Of a stretch of 64,000 nt of DNA, positions 29,316 to 38,150 are shown in pieces. The stretch's first letter is position 1. Every line of letters starts with the position of its first letter. The stretch lies in NCBI RefSeq assembly GCF_018860365.1, contig NZ_JAHKPO010000024.1, forward strand, positions 62,001 through 126,000, written 5' to 3'. The notes beneath the pieces are model-generated. The model made no database searches and was not told the DNA's origin. It saw nothing but the letters and a program-made list of their open reading frames with translations. This DNA is from Arenibacter algicola. GTDB lineage: Bacteria; Bacteroidota; Bacteroidia; Flavobacteriales; Flavobacteriaceae. The position numbers were made by a program, and so were the translations under genes.

Positions 29316-30394
29316 TGTTCCGCAGTAAGAGTTTCAGTTTCCTTTAATAATACCTTTACCGGAGCACCGTCCTTTAAGGCCATAACCCCATAGGTAAGCA
29401 CAGTATCCCCAACCTTTAATCCTGAAATGACCCTCACAGAACTTCCTGTACGAGCACCAATTTCCACATCTATTTCCTTGGCCTTGCCATTCTCGACGAT
29501 AAAGATTTTTTTACCATTCTGAACGGGAATCAAAGATTCACTGGGTACCAATAAGGCATCGTTGACAGTTTCCAAGGGTAATATTACATTGGCAAAAGCG
29601 CCAGGAAAAAGCTTGCCCCCTGGGTTTTCGGCCGTTGCCCTCATTTTTAAAGTTCTAGTAGCAACCTCCACTTCTGGTTCAATTGCATATATTTTTGCAC
29701 TGTATACCTCCTTGGCATCGGCCGTTGTGAAAGTGAAGGAAGTACCAACCTTAATCTGGGTGGCATATTTCTCTGGAATGGAAAAAGTAATCTTTAGCTG
29801 ATCTGTATTCACCAATTTTGCTACGGCCGTTGCCGGACTAACATAGGTCCCTTTTGAAATAGAACGAAGCCCTATAATTCCAGAAAATGGGGCTCGGACA
29901 GTTGCTTTTGATAATTGTGCAGCTATCAATTCCGATTCTGCACTGGCCGACTGAAAATCGGCACTTGCAATGTCATACTCCTCCTGACTGATGGCTTGCT
30001 TTTCCAATAGAAGTTTTGCCCGCCTTTCGTTTTCGGCAGCCAGCTTCTGGGCGGTCCGTACTTTGGACAATTGCGCTTGCAATTCAATATCGTTCACCCG
30101 GAACAATACCTGGCCTTGGGAAACCTTACTACCCTCCGCAAAATTTATACTTTCAACAACACCCGACACCTCACTTCTTATCTCTATTTGCTCATTGGCC
30201 TCCAGGGTACCTGAAAGGGAAATATTATCATTAAATTCCTGTGGACGAAGAATCATGCCAGAAACAATTGGGACTGTACTGGTGTTGGCAGAACTTCCTG
30301 ATTTACCCGCTTCACTATTTTGCAAAATACGATAGGTTACCAATCCTCCCAATCCAATTAGCAATAAAGTATATACGATGTATTTTATTTTCAT
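29312..30394 (-). CDS. RND efflux periplasmic adaptor (MFP) subunit
   Basis: A 360-residue membrane-fusion protein. One N-terminal TM/signal helix (about 5-22) is followed by a lipoyl half (LEANEQIEIRSEVSGVVESI), an alpha-hairpin, the second lipoyl half (TVRAPFSGIIGLRSISKG) and beta-barrel and MP domains. It bridges the pump and the TolC-like channel. It is first in the operon, 50 bases from a consensus -7 box. Confidence 0.94.
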   Translation of the reverse strand: MKIKYIVYTLLLIGLGGLVTYRILQNSEAGKSGSSANTSTVPIVSGMILRPQEFNDNISLSGTLEANEQIEIRSEVSGVVESINFAEGSKVSQGQVLFRVNDIELQAQLSKVRTAQKLAAENERRAKLLLEKQAISQEEYDIASADFQSASAESELIAAQLSKATVRAPFSGIIGLRSISKGTYVSPATAVAKLVNTDQLKITFSIPEKYATQIKVGTSFTFTTADAKEVYSAKIYAIEPEVEVATRTLKMRATAENPGGKLFPGAFANVILPLETVNDALLVPSESLIPVQNGKKIFIVENGKAKEIDVEIGARTGSSVRVISGLKVGDTVLTYGVMALKDGAPVKVLLKETETLTAEQ

Positions 30395-30719
30395 AATTTT
30401 CTGGAGATAGCAACCAATAGTAAAAACGTTAACAAGACTCTAACAAATCTAATTCTTATGACTTATTTTTAAGAATAGTTAAACTTTATTTAACAGTGAT
30501 TAACATAAAACCAAAAATTTACACCAGATGTTTGGGATAAAAACAAAAAAACACAAGGTTTCTTAAAGATTTCTAGTCAGATTTATCTCCAATTTTGAAT
30601 ATAAGAAGCGATAGAGAATATTGGAGGGGAATAATTTAATTTCTCCTGCCAAGAATTACTCCTGCACAAATCTTGATTATTCCCAGGCTTGCGGTAAAGT
30701 CTAACTTAGATTTTTGTCG
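30395..30719. promoter_or_regulatory. 325-base spacer with candidate RND operon promoter
   Basis: On the minus strand 30451-30444 reads TAGATTTG, an exact TAnnTTTG -7 box, 50 bases before the adaptor ATG; a -33 box is not obvious. Next to it lies AAACGTTAAC (30425-30434), a small inverted motif where a repressor could bind. The remainder towards the GH32 gene end is AT-rich and I see no gene or strong terminator in it. Confidence 0.45.
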
Positions 30720-32270
30720 TTACCAAATAGATTTTATGGGGCTTATTGTAAATCCATCCAATTCCAATTCCATATCAGCTGGATTAGAAATCAACAAGGT
30801 CCGGTAAAATTCGTTTGGAAAGATCTGGGCGGTCATTACATATTGCCCACCATTTATAAATATCTCCACCGAGGACCAATCCATCAAGATCCGTACTTCA
30901 TATTCCGCATTGGGCAAATTGGGGATAGGCATGGTCTGCACTTTTTTAGCGAAATCCTCATCAAAAGAAGTTTTCCCCGAACGTGACCTATCAAGAATAA
31001 ATTGTTGGGCCACACCGTCCAAAATCAAATTCAAATGCTCTCCCGAACTATTTTGAAAATCCAGACTGAATGCCCGTGAACTAGTCGTGAATTTCACTTC
31101 GGACTTATTAAAATGATCAAAAGTCAACGACTTATCCAATTTCGGACCTATTGCGATGTCCTCTGAAGAATCTGGACCCCGAATTTCATCAACACTATCC
31201 AAGGGGTAATTAACCAATTCAAACTTATCATTTATCTGGTGTAGGGAAAGTTTTCTGGGCAGCGTCATTGCACTACGCCATTTTTCGGTGGGTGTTTCCT
31301 GGGCATAGGCCCAGTTACTCATCCAACCAATAAAAATCCGATCATTATTGGGAACATTATTATAGGTTACCCCTGCATAGTTATCGGTACCCCAATCTAT
31401 CCATTTATGCTCCTTTTGATCGCTTGTAAAGGTTGTGCCATCAAAATCACCTACAAAATATTGGGTTCCGCTGCCTCCGTTCGGGGCACCTGGGTTAATA
31501 CTGATCAAGAGCACCCACTTTTCCAAATCGCTACCTTCCACCTTTAATGGAAATAAATCCGGACATTCCCAAACTCCGCCATGGGCCCCTTGATCCTTTC
31601 CAAACTCGCTCACCTTGACCCATTCCTTTAAATCAGGGGATTGCCATATTTGGAGATGATCCCCTGCCACCAATAACATTGTCCAATTGCCAGTTTTATT
31701 ATTCCAAAAGACTTTGGGATCCCTAAAATCCCTTATTCCTTCATTTTTTATGACGGGATTGCCTTCATATTTAACCCAAGTATCCCCATTATCCAGACTA
31801 TAGGCAATTCCCTGGGTCTGAAAATTATCTTTTCCTGCTTTTTCACCTACCGGATCATGATAGGTAAATATGGCCACTAATGGTGGGTTATCCTTGGTTC
31901 CAAATCCCGAGGAATTATTAGTATCTACAACAGCACTTCCCGAAAAAATGTAACCGTGTTCATCAGGAAATAAGGATATAGGCTTATTTTGCCAATGCAC
32001 CATATCCTTACTTATTGCGTGACCCCAATGCATGGGTCCCCAAACAATATCCTCTGGATAATATTGATAAAAAAGATGGTACACCCCTTGGTGATAGACC
32101 AAACCATTAGGGTCGTTCATCCATTTTTCAGGTGGCGTAAAATGAAATTGGGGTCGGTGGGTTTCCTGATAAAGTCCCAACTCGGCATCCACACTTTGAA
32201 CCGGACCTACTTTTTTCTCTTCCTTGCACGACAAAAGTGCCAATCCCAAAACAATCCACAACAACTTCAT
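30720..32270 (-). CDS. GH32 fructan/sucrose hydrolase, lipoprotein
   Basis: A 516-residue glycosidase. Lipobox LLSC (Cys15) anchors it to the envelope. The five-bladed propeller carries the GH32 catalytic residues: nucleophile Asp53 in WMNDPNG, transition-state stabiliser Asp184 in FRDP, and acid/base Glu235 in WECPDLF. A C-terminal beta-sandwich follows (about 370-516). The substrate may be levan, inulin or sucrose; a surface or periplasmic lipoprotein is common for levanases and fructan exo-hydrolases. No SusCD, fructokinase or transporter gene adjoins it, so it stands alone here. Confidence 0.93.
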   Translation of the reverse strand: MKLLWIVLGLALLSCKEEKKVGPVQSVDAELGLYQETHRPQFHFTPPEKWMNDPNGLVYHQGVYHLFYQYYPEDIVWGPMHWGHAISKDMVHWQNKPISLFPDEHGYIFSGSAVVDTNNSSGFGTKDNPPLVAIFTYHDPVGEKAGKDNFQTQGIAYSLDNGDTWVKYEGNPVIKNEGIRDFRDPKVFWNNKTGNWTMLLVAGDHLQIWQSPDLKEWVKVSEFGKDQGAHGGVWECPDLFPLKVEGSDLEKWVLLISINPGAPNGGSGTQYFVGDFDGTTFTSDQKEHKWIDWGTDNYAGVTYNNVPNNDRIFIGWMSNWAYAQETPTEKWRSAMTLPRKLSLHQINDKFELVNYPLDSVDEIRGPDSSEDIAIGPKLDKSLTFDHFNKSEVKFTTSSRAFSLDFQNSSGEHLNLILDGVAQQFILDRSRSGKTSFDEDFAKKVQTMPIPNLPNAEYEVRILMDWSSVEIFINGGQYVMTAQIFPNEFYRTLLISNPADMELELDGFTISPIKSIW

Positions 32271-32642
32271 ATCTTATTTTTTTAAAGCTACATTTTTATT
32301 AAAAATAGCGAATAAATGCCCATACCAAAAATATCACTGAACGATTTTGCTTCCAGGGCCCAATAATCAACATCATGCCCTTTGGATTATCCAATTCCAA
32401 AAAGGGGAAGGTGATATTTCTGACTGGTGATTAAAGTAGCAATGTGCCCCAATTATTCCACAACAATATAAATCGCAGGGGGAATCCAGGGAATAAAGTA
32501 GCTTGATAATTATGGCATGTTTAGTCCCCTTCTCCAGTAATAAATGGGCACTACGACTCGAAGAAAGAATAATGCAAAAACTGATCTATGTCATATGAAT
32601 TGAAGTAAATACTTGATAACTTATGTGTTAAAATACTGTGTC
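32271..32642. other. Divergent spacer GH32 / tonB, no gene seen
   Basis: About 370 bases between divergent genes. I find no open frame with coding character, no tRNA-like fold and no strong hairpin. It must include the promoters of both flanking genes, but I cannot point to a consensus box. Confidence 0.4.
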
Positions 32643-33368
32643 ATGGAACCAAAAAAGAATCCTAGGGCAGATTTAAACAGAAAAAGTGGACTTTTCTTTG
32701 TAATTGGCCTAGTTATAGTACTATTTGTAGTATGGAGGGCTTTGGAGTTAAAAACGTATCCCAAGGCAAATACTGCCATAGAGCAGTTGACGGTAACAGA
32801 TTACTTGGAAGAAAAAGTACCGGTTACCGAGGCATTGAATGTTCCACCACCGCCCCCTCCTCCAGCAGCTCCCGAAGTTATAGAAATTGTTGAGGATGTG
32901 GCCGAAATAGAGGAAACGGTGATTCAAAGTACAGAAATAAATCAGGAAACAATAGTGGAGGAGGCTATATTACAAGTTGAAGATATAGCAGTGGTGGAGG
33001 AAGAAGAGGAAGATATTGAAGTGCCTTTTGCTGTAATCGAAAATGTTCCTGTTTTTCCAGGATGTAAAGAAACCTCCAACGAGGCCCAGAAAGCTTGCTT
33101 TCAGAAAAAAATCCAGGAACACATCATAAAACAATTTACCTATCCCGATGTTGCAGTGGAATTGGGCATTGAAGGCAAGGTATATGTACAATTTATTATC
33201 GATAATACCGGTTTTATAACCAACATTAGAACAAGGGGACCGGACAAAATGTTGGAAAAGGAAGCCCACCGGATTATTGCCGCATTACCGCAAATGACGC
33301 CAGGAAAGCAAAGGGGAAGGGCCGTTAAGGTTCCCTATACCATCCCTATAACTTTTAGGCTGCAATAA
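32643..33368 (+). CDS. TonB family energy transducer
   Basis: A 241-residue protein starting at ATG 32643; a longer TTG start would add ten residues without purpose. A single TM helix (about 16-35) is followed by a proline run (seven consecutive Pro near 68), then an acidic Glu/Val-rich spacer and the TonB C-terminal domain (about 150-241, with VFPGCKE and VYVQFIIDNTGFI). It should couple the proton-motive force to TonB-dependent outer-membrane transporters such as the SusC in this window. No exbB or exbD lies next to it. Confidence 0.9.
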   Translation: MEPKKNPRADLNRKSGLFFVIGLVIVLFVVWRALELKTYPKANTAIEQLTVTDYLEEKVPVTEALNVPPPPPPPAAPEVIEIVEDVAEIEETVIQSTEINQETIVEEAILQVEDIAVVEEEEEDIEVPFAVIENVPVFPGCKETSNEAQKACFQKKIQEHIIKQFTYPDVAVELGIEGKVYVQFIIDNTGFITNIRTRGPDKMLEKEAHRIIAALPQMTPGKQRGRAVKVPYTIPITFRLQ

Positions 33369-33419
33369 CAAAACAGACCCATTCATAATTGTACATCCTA
33401 TTCCCTATAAGTTGTAGAC

Positions 33420-34322
33420 CTAGGATTTAGCTTTATTATAACTGATAAGTTGTTGAGGCCCGTCCAGCAAAATTCTAACAATCTGCAGGGTGCCATCGTC
33501 CTTTGTAGCTATTTCCCATTTTATGAGGGCAATGGTCCCCTTCTGGATCTCCAACCCGGTAATACTCCGAGGATGCACACAGCTACCATCATTAAAAAAT
33601 GGAATATCCCCGGGAGCAGGAAAGCGGGGTCTGTGGGTATGGCCTGCTATCGTCAGCATCTCATTGTTGGCCAAAATCCATTTTTTTATACGCCTTTCAA
33701 TTTTTATCAGCTCCTTGTAATTCTTTGCTGGACTCGTAGGATCGGCAATACCCCATACCTGCAACGGCTTCCATAATACACGCACCAAGAATCTGCCCCA
33801 GCGCCAAAAGGTATAGTTCCACCAGTCTGCCTGGTGTCCATGGGTCAAAAACAACTCTTGCCCGCTGTTCTTATGCTTTAAAATTATGGCCTCGTGATAG
33901 GTGATGTCTTCAAACAATTCTTTATTGCAATCATCAATGGGCTCAAAATAGGATGATAAATTTTTTTTTACATACAAAGGATCTTTATAAACCATATCAT
34001 GATTCCCCCAAATCATATGGAGTCTTTTTTCTAGATGAAATTGCTTTAAAAGTTTATATACGTTCTTATGTGCAGTAAAAATGGAGTCAAAGTTTAGATT
34101 CTCCCAAAGTTCATCACCGTCCCCCAATTCGCAATACGTATAACCCTCGTTGAAGTAGTGCCTTAGGGCATGAAAATAAATATTGCGATTATTGGCAAAT
34201 TCGTCGGCAAAACTACTATCGCCCCTATGGCAGTCACTAAAAAGAATAATTTTTGAGCTGTCGTCAAAAGGCAGAATCTTGGCATTTTTATAAGCCCTGG
34301 ACAATCTGGCAGATGAGGTCAT
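33420..34322 (-). CDS. LpxH-like calcineurin-type metallophosphoesterase
   Basis: A 300-residue cytosolic-looking phosphoesterase (no signal peptide). Metal ligands run in order: Asp30 and His32 in FSDCHRGD, GDGD (67-70), Asn107-His108 in WGNHD, His161/His163 in LTHGHQ, and GHTH (227-230). It resembles UDP-2,3-diacylglucosamine hydrolases, but the extra region 170-200 rich in Trp and the genomic context do not prove that substrate. It diverges from the GAF-domain gene. It may equally act on a nucleotide or cyclic-nucleotide substrate, given the neighbours. Confidence 0.82.
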   Translation of the reverse strand: MTSSARLSRAYKNAKILPFDDSSKIILFSDCHRGDSSFADEFANNRNIYFHALRHYFNEGYTYCELGDGDELWENLNFDSIFTAHKNVYKLLKQFHLEKRLHMIWGNHDMVYKDPLYVKKNLSSYFEPIDDCNKELFEDITYHEAIILKHKNSGQELFLTHGHQADWWNYTFWRWGRFLVRVLWKPLQVWGIADPTSPAKNYKELIKIERRIKKWILANNEMLTIAGHTHRPRFPAPGDIPFFNDGSCVHPRSITGLEIQKGTIALIKWEIATKDDGTLQIVRILLDGPQQLISYNKAKS

Positions 34323-34526
34323 TGGTTTTGGGTTAAAAGTTAATACTTTTTAGTTGAAGACAATGAGGTTTATATATATGTTCAAAAAAAATGACCTTGT
34401 AAAATGGCCAAACAACAGATATTCGTTAAATAACCTAAAAACAAGGTTGTTTCAATATTGACACTATAGAGAAAGAAAGCAATTTCTTTTGTAATTTTAC
34501 GGTTCAAACTTGGACTAAGGTGAGTA

Positions 34527-36896
34527 ATGAAGGGATTATCTGAAAAAATATCACCACTGGAACATCATATAAGCTTTAATAAATTATTAAAGCAGTATGA
34601 TGAAATGGTAGAAAGCGAAGATTCGTTTTTGGCCACCAAGGCACGATATATTTTAAATGCCCAAGCTCCATTTCCAGAATTGCGTGATGGCTTCAAAGAC
34701 ATCATCCTATTGGAAAAGCATAAGGACGTAATTCAAATTATTTTGCAAGATTTGTTTTCGTCCGTACTTACCACCAACGAAATAAAAACGGCTTCTTCAC
34801 CATACACGGACATCATATTTAATTCCAGTAAGCGCTTTGAAAAAATATTGGCAGCTGCCGGACCAGATTATCTTCCGCAAATAAGGAACCAAGAAGGAGA
34901 GGTGAACTATATTATGGCCTGTGTGGTCATCCTTAACTTTTATTACGGATTTAATTTAGATTTCAAAAGGCCCTTTTTTTACGATATTCCCGATGCCAAT
35001 GGGGTTATGAGGCATTACCGGATTTTGTACAATGCCGATTTTATGGAAATCATTCCCAATGGGACCCCATTAACAATTACCCAAGAAGACGTAAACAAGT
35101 TATTGGAAAATATAGACAATGTGGATCTTTGGAAACAGAAGATACCGCCCAATAGTTTTATCAGTAAAGGTTTTGTAATCTCGAATATGTTCGATGTTAC
35201 CGCGGAACATTCTATTTCGGAAATTAAATCCAACCTGATCATTAACGATAAAACTGGAGGTAATTTCATCACAGGGGTGGAAGAAACCTTTAAATCTTTA
35301 TTTGGGTTGCCAAATTTACGTATTGGATTCTCGGTGTACAATTCCAAAGAAGAGCAATTTGAGAGGGTTTCCGTAAACGGAATAGATAGTTTCATCTTGC
35401 AAAAAAAACAAGTTGAAACTTGTAATGAGGCCCTTTGCAAGTCCTCATACAGTAAGTTAATTGATCAAAACCACTGCTTTGTAATAAGCGATGTTGACAA
35501 GTACTACAAGCTTTCAAATGGTATGGCGCCATATAAGTGTTTGCACGAACAAAAAATTAAAAGTGCCCTTTTGTCTCCCATTGCTAAAGATGGGCAGTTG
35601 CTGGGAGTATTGGAACTGGTCTCCGATAAGGCCAATGACCTTAACAGCGTAAATGCCACGAAATTGGACGATGTAATTCCCTATATCGTTTCTGCAGTAT
35701 TACGTTCAATACAGGAGGAGGAAAATTTGATCGATGCGGTTATCCAGAACGAATGTACTTCTGTGCATCCTTCCGTGTACTGGAAATTTAAGGAGGAGGC
35801 AAAGCGTTTTATATTGGACGATATGGAAGGTTTACAACCCTCTTTCCGCGAAATTGTTTTTGATGAAGTATATCCATTGTACGGGCAGGTAGATATCCAA
35901 AATTCCTCCCAGGAAAGAAATATGGCAATTCAAAGGGATCTTATGATCCAGTTGTCCGAAATTAGGCAAATAATGACCGAGGTTTGGCAGAAGTATGGTT
36001 TGCCAATTTACGAAGAACTTATATTCAGGGTGGACAACCACCTTGATGAGATCAAAGAGGTCTTACATACCAATAGCGAACAGGCTATTTTCGATTTTGT
36101 GCAAGAAGAAATAAACCCGGTGTTTGCCCATATCAAAAAATCCGATACCCAAATTCAAAATCTATTACTTTCCTATGAAGCCAAAATAGATAAGGGAACC
36201 GGTTCCTACTATGATCACAGAAAAAATTATGATCAAAGTGTAATGCTGATCAACAAAAAGTTGGCATCGGTAATAGACAACAAACAGGAAGAGGCACAGG
36301 AAATGTATCCCCACTATTTTGAGCGCTACAAGACCGATGGTGTGGAACATAATATGTACATAGGGGATTCCATAACCGGAGCAAGGGCGTTCGACCTACT
36401 TTATCTCAACAACCTTAGGTTGTGGCAGTTACAGGTTATCTGTGAGATGGAAAACAAGCATTATGACCTTAAATCCAAGCTGCAGGTACAATTAAATGTG
36501 GCATCGCTTATACTTGTCTACAACGGCTCTTTATCCATTCGATTTAGGATGGATGAAAAACGTTTTGACGTAGACGGTACCTACAATGCCAGATATGAGA
36601 TCATAAAAAAACGAATTGACAAGTCGTACATTAAAGGCACCAATGAAAGATTGACCCAGGCAGGCAAAATTGCCATTGTCTATTCACAAAAAAAGGATGA
36701 ACTGGAATACTTACGATATATTAGGTTCCTTAAGTCCAAAGGTTATTTCAGCGGCAAGGTAGAAATTGTTGAATTGGAAGGGCTACAAGGGGTTTCCGGC
36801 CTAAAGGCAATTAGGGCTTCCATTCTATACAAATCCACTAAAGAAAAGGACAAGACCTATACCTACGAAGACTTAATGCTGGAATTGAACAAATAA
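34527..36896 (+). CDS. Large GAF-domain protein of unknown function
   Basis: A 789-residue soluble protein with no signal peptide or TM helices. A GAF-like sensor domain is visible at about 230-395 (FVISDVDKYY, then SALLSPIAKDGQLLGVLELVS). The N-terminal 200 residues and the long helical C-terminal half (400-789, including predicted coiled coil) match no domain I know. No output module (kinase, cyclase, HTH) is visible, so it may sense a small molecule and act through a partner. It is convergent with the HD-Pycsar-like gene with only 15 bases between stops. A near-consensus -7 box TAATTTTA lies at 34492-34499. Confidence 0.8.
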   Translation: MKGLSEKISPLEHHISFNKLLKQYDEMVESEDSFLATKARYILNAQAPFPELRDGFKDIILLEKHKDVIQIILQDLFSSVLTTNEIKTASSPYTDIIFNSSKRFEKILAAAGPDYLPQIRNQEGEVNYIMACVVILNFYYGFNLDFKRPFFYDIPDANGVMRHYRILYNADFMEIIPNGTPLTITQEDVNKLLENIDNVDLWKQKIPPNSFISKGFVISNMFDVTAEHSISEIKSNLIINDKTGGNFITGVEETFKSLFGLPNLRIGFSVYNSKEEQFERVSVNGIDSFILQKKQVETCNEALCKSSYSKLIDQNHCFVISDVDKYYKLSNGMAPYKCLHEQKIKSALLSPIAKDGQLLGVLELVSDKANDLNSVNATKLDDVIPYIVSAVLRSIQEEENLIDAVIQNECTSVHPSVYWKFKEEAKRFILDDMEGLQPSFREIVFDEVYPLYGQVDIQNSSQERNMAIQRDLMIQLSEIRQIMTEVWQKYGLPIYEELIFRVDNHLDEIKEVLHTNSEQAIFDFVQEEINPVFAHIKKSDTQIQNLLLSYEAKIDKGTGSYYDHRKNYDQSVMLINKKLASVIDNKQEEAQEMYPHYFERYKTDGVEHNMYIGDSITGARAFDLLYLNNLRLWQLQVICEMENKHYDLKSKLQVQLNVASLILVYNGSLSIRFRMDEKRFDVDGTYNARYEIIKKRIDKSYIKGTNERLTQAGKIAIVYSQKKDELEYLRYIRFLKSKGYFSGKVEIVELEGLQGVSGLKAIRASILYKSTKEKDKTYTYEDLMLELNK

Positions 36897-36911
36897 CATT
36901 GTTTCCATTGG

Positions 36912-38102
36912 TCATATACCACGATCCGGACCAAAATACTTAAAGGCCACGACAAAGGCAATAACGGAGACAATCATTCCTATAATAAAAATAGTATAAG
37001 TCCATCTCAGTATTTTATACTTCCTGTTCAATACCAATCCTAGATAATAGAGATCCTTGGTCAATGAGGAATATATATAATCCTTGTCCTGTACCAATTC
37101 GTTTATGGCCCATTGGTAATCCTCCAATTTCATTTTGTGAAAATTACCAAAAAACAACAAATTTACTTTGCGTTGCCTTACATCCTCCTTGGTAAACTCG
37201 CCCTGGGTAACATTTGGCCTTGTCGCAAGAACAGCAAGTACCATGGACACCACACTAAAAACAACAAATAATAAGGTGGGATAGATCAAGTAATTGTTGG
37301 ACGGATTGTCCAGTTTGGTCATAAGGTTGGACAACACCAAAGATATAATAATGGCATTTACGGAGAGCAGGATATTAGCTTTGGTGTCCGCTATATCACT
37401 GAGCATTAAATGATTCTTTAAAGTTACCCTAAACAAGGTCTGTATACCCCGATCGGGACTTTCACTTTTATATTTAGCCTTTAATTTCTCCTTTTTTACT
37501 AAATTTTCCTCCGCTTTTTTCCCCTTAATCAGCCTTCTTATATTTTTATTCTTTTCTTCCTGCCAATTTTGAAGGGCATAATCGGTATAAAAACGCTGTT
37601 CCGTTTGGAACATCTTGAGATTAGCGTCTCGCCATTCCTTTTGTGTATAAGTTGCCAACCCTAAAATATCCAACTCTTCCCTAAGCAACTCGGCGGTTTC
37701 CATATAGCTCTTTTTTCCAAAATGGGAACAATCGGCATCCCTAATAATCTCCTCCAGGAGATTTTGGGGCTCATAGAACCTTTTGGTTGCCATTATAAGG
37801 CTACAAATACTTTCTATCTTCTTTTTATCATAATTCTGTGCTGCCAAAAACTCCCGGGCTATACCACAACTGGTTTCCTCATGGTTCTCCGAACCTTTGG
37901 TATATCCAGTATCATGTAACCAAGCCGCCAATAATAGCATTTCAGTTTCCTCCTCACCCAAATTATAAAAGTTCAATAATTCTTTAGTACTTTTAACAAC
38001 CCGCTGCGTATGGCTTAAGTTGTGGTACAAATAACTGGAATCTAGTTTATTAGATAATAAATCAACAACAAAGTTTTTAGTTTTTTCGAGGATTTCCGAC
38101 AT
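36912..38102 (-). CDS. HD domain fused to Pycsar-effector-type membrane module
   Basis: A 396-residue protein. Residues about 20-190 form an HD phosphohydrolase-like domain with His31, the His63-Asp64 pair and RDAD near 121-124. After a basic linker (about 186-215) comes a segment like the Pycsar effector TM family (PycTM): LMLSDIADTKANILLSVNA at 232-250, TM helices at about 243-262, 272-294 and 364-388. In Pycsar defence such membrane modules act on cCMP/cUMP made by a neighbouring cyclase; here no cyclase is adjacent. The fusion with a nucleotide-type phosphohydrolase suggests sensing or clearing a nucleotide signal at the membrane. Defence versus housekeeping cannot be decided. Confidence 0.85.
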   Translation of the reverse strand: MSEILEKTKNFVVDLLSNKLDSSYLYHNLSHTQRVVKSTKELLNFYNLGEEETEMLLLAAWLHDTGYTKGSENHEETSCGIAREFLAAQNYDKKKIESICSLIMATKRFYEPQNLLEEIIRDADCSHFGKKSYMETAELLREELDILGLATYTQKEWRDANLKMFQTEQRFYTDYALQNWQEEKNKNIRRLIKGKKAEENLVKKEKLKAKYKSESPDRGIQTLFRVTLKNHLMLSDIADTKANILLSVNAIIISLVLSNLMTKLDNPSNNYLIYPTLLFVVFSVVSMVLAVLATRPNVTQGEFTKEDVRQRKVNLLFFGNFHKMKLEDYQWAINELVQDKDYIYSSLTKDLYYLGLVLNRKYKILRWTYTIFIIGMIVSVIAFVVAFKYFGPDRGI

Positions 38103-38150
38103 AATAGTTAATTATGACCCACAAATTACAAAATTTTGATTTCTAAACAG
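38103..38150. promoter_or_regulatory. 48-base divergent spacer with 10-bp palindrome
   Basis: The only DNA between the divergent HD-Pycsar-like gene and the phosphatase-barrel gene. It contains CAAAATTTTG (38129-38138), a perfect palindrome, so both genes may share an operator. No full -33/-7 pair is evident. Confidence 0.4.

Noticed and set aside
32271..32642. Small gene or regulatory RNA in the GH32-tonB spacer
   Set aside because: No frame with coding character and no stable fold was seen by eye.
36897..36911. Terminator between the GAF and HD-PycTM genes
   Set aside because: The 15-base gap contains no inverted repeat or T tract.
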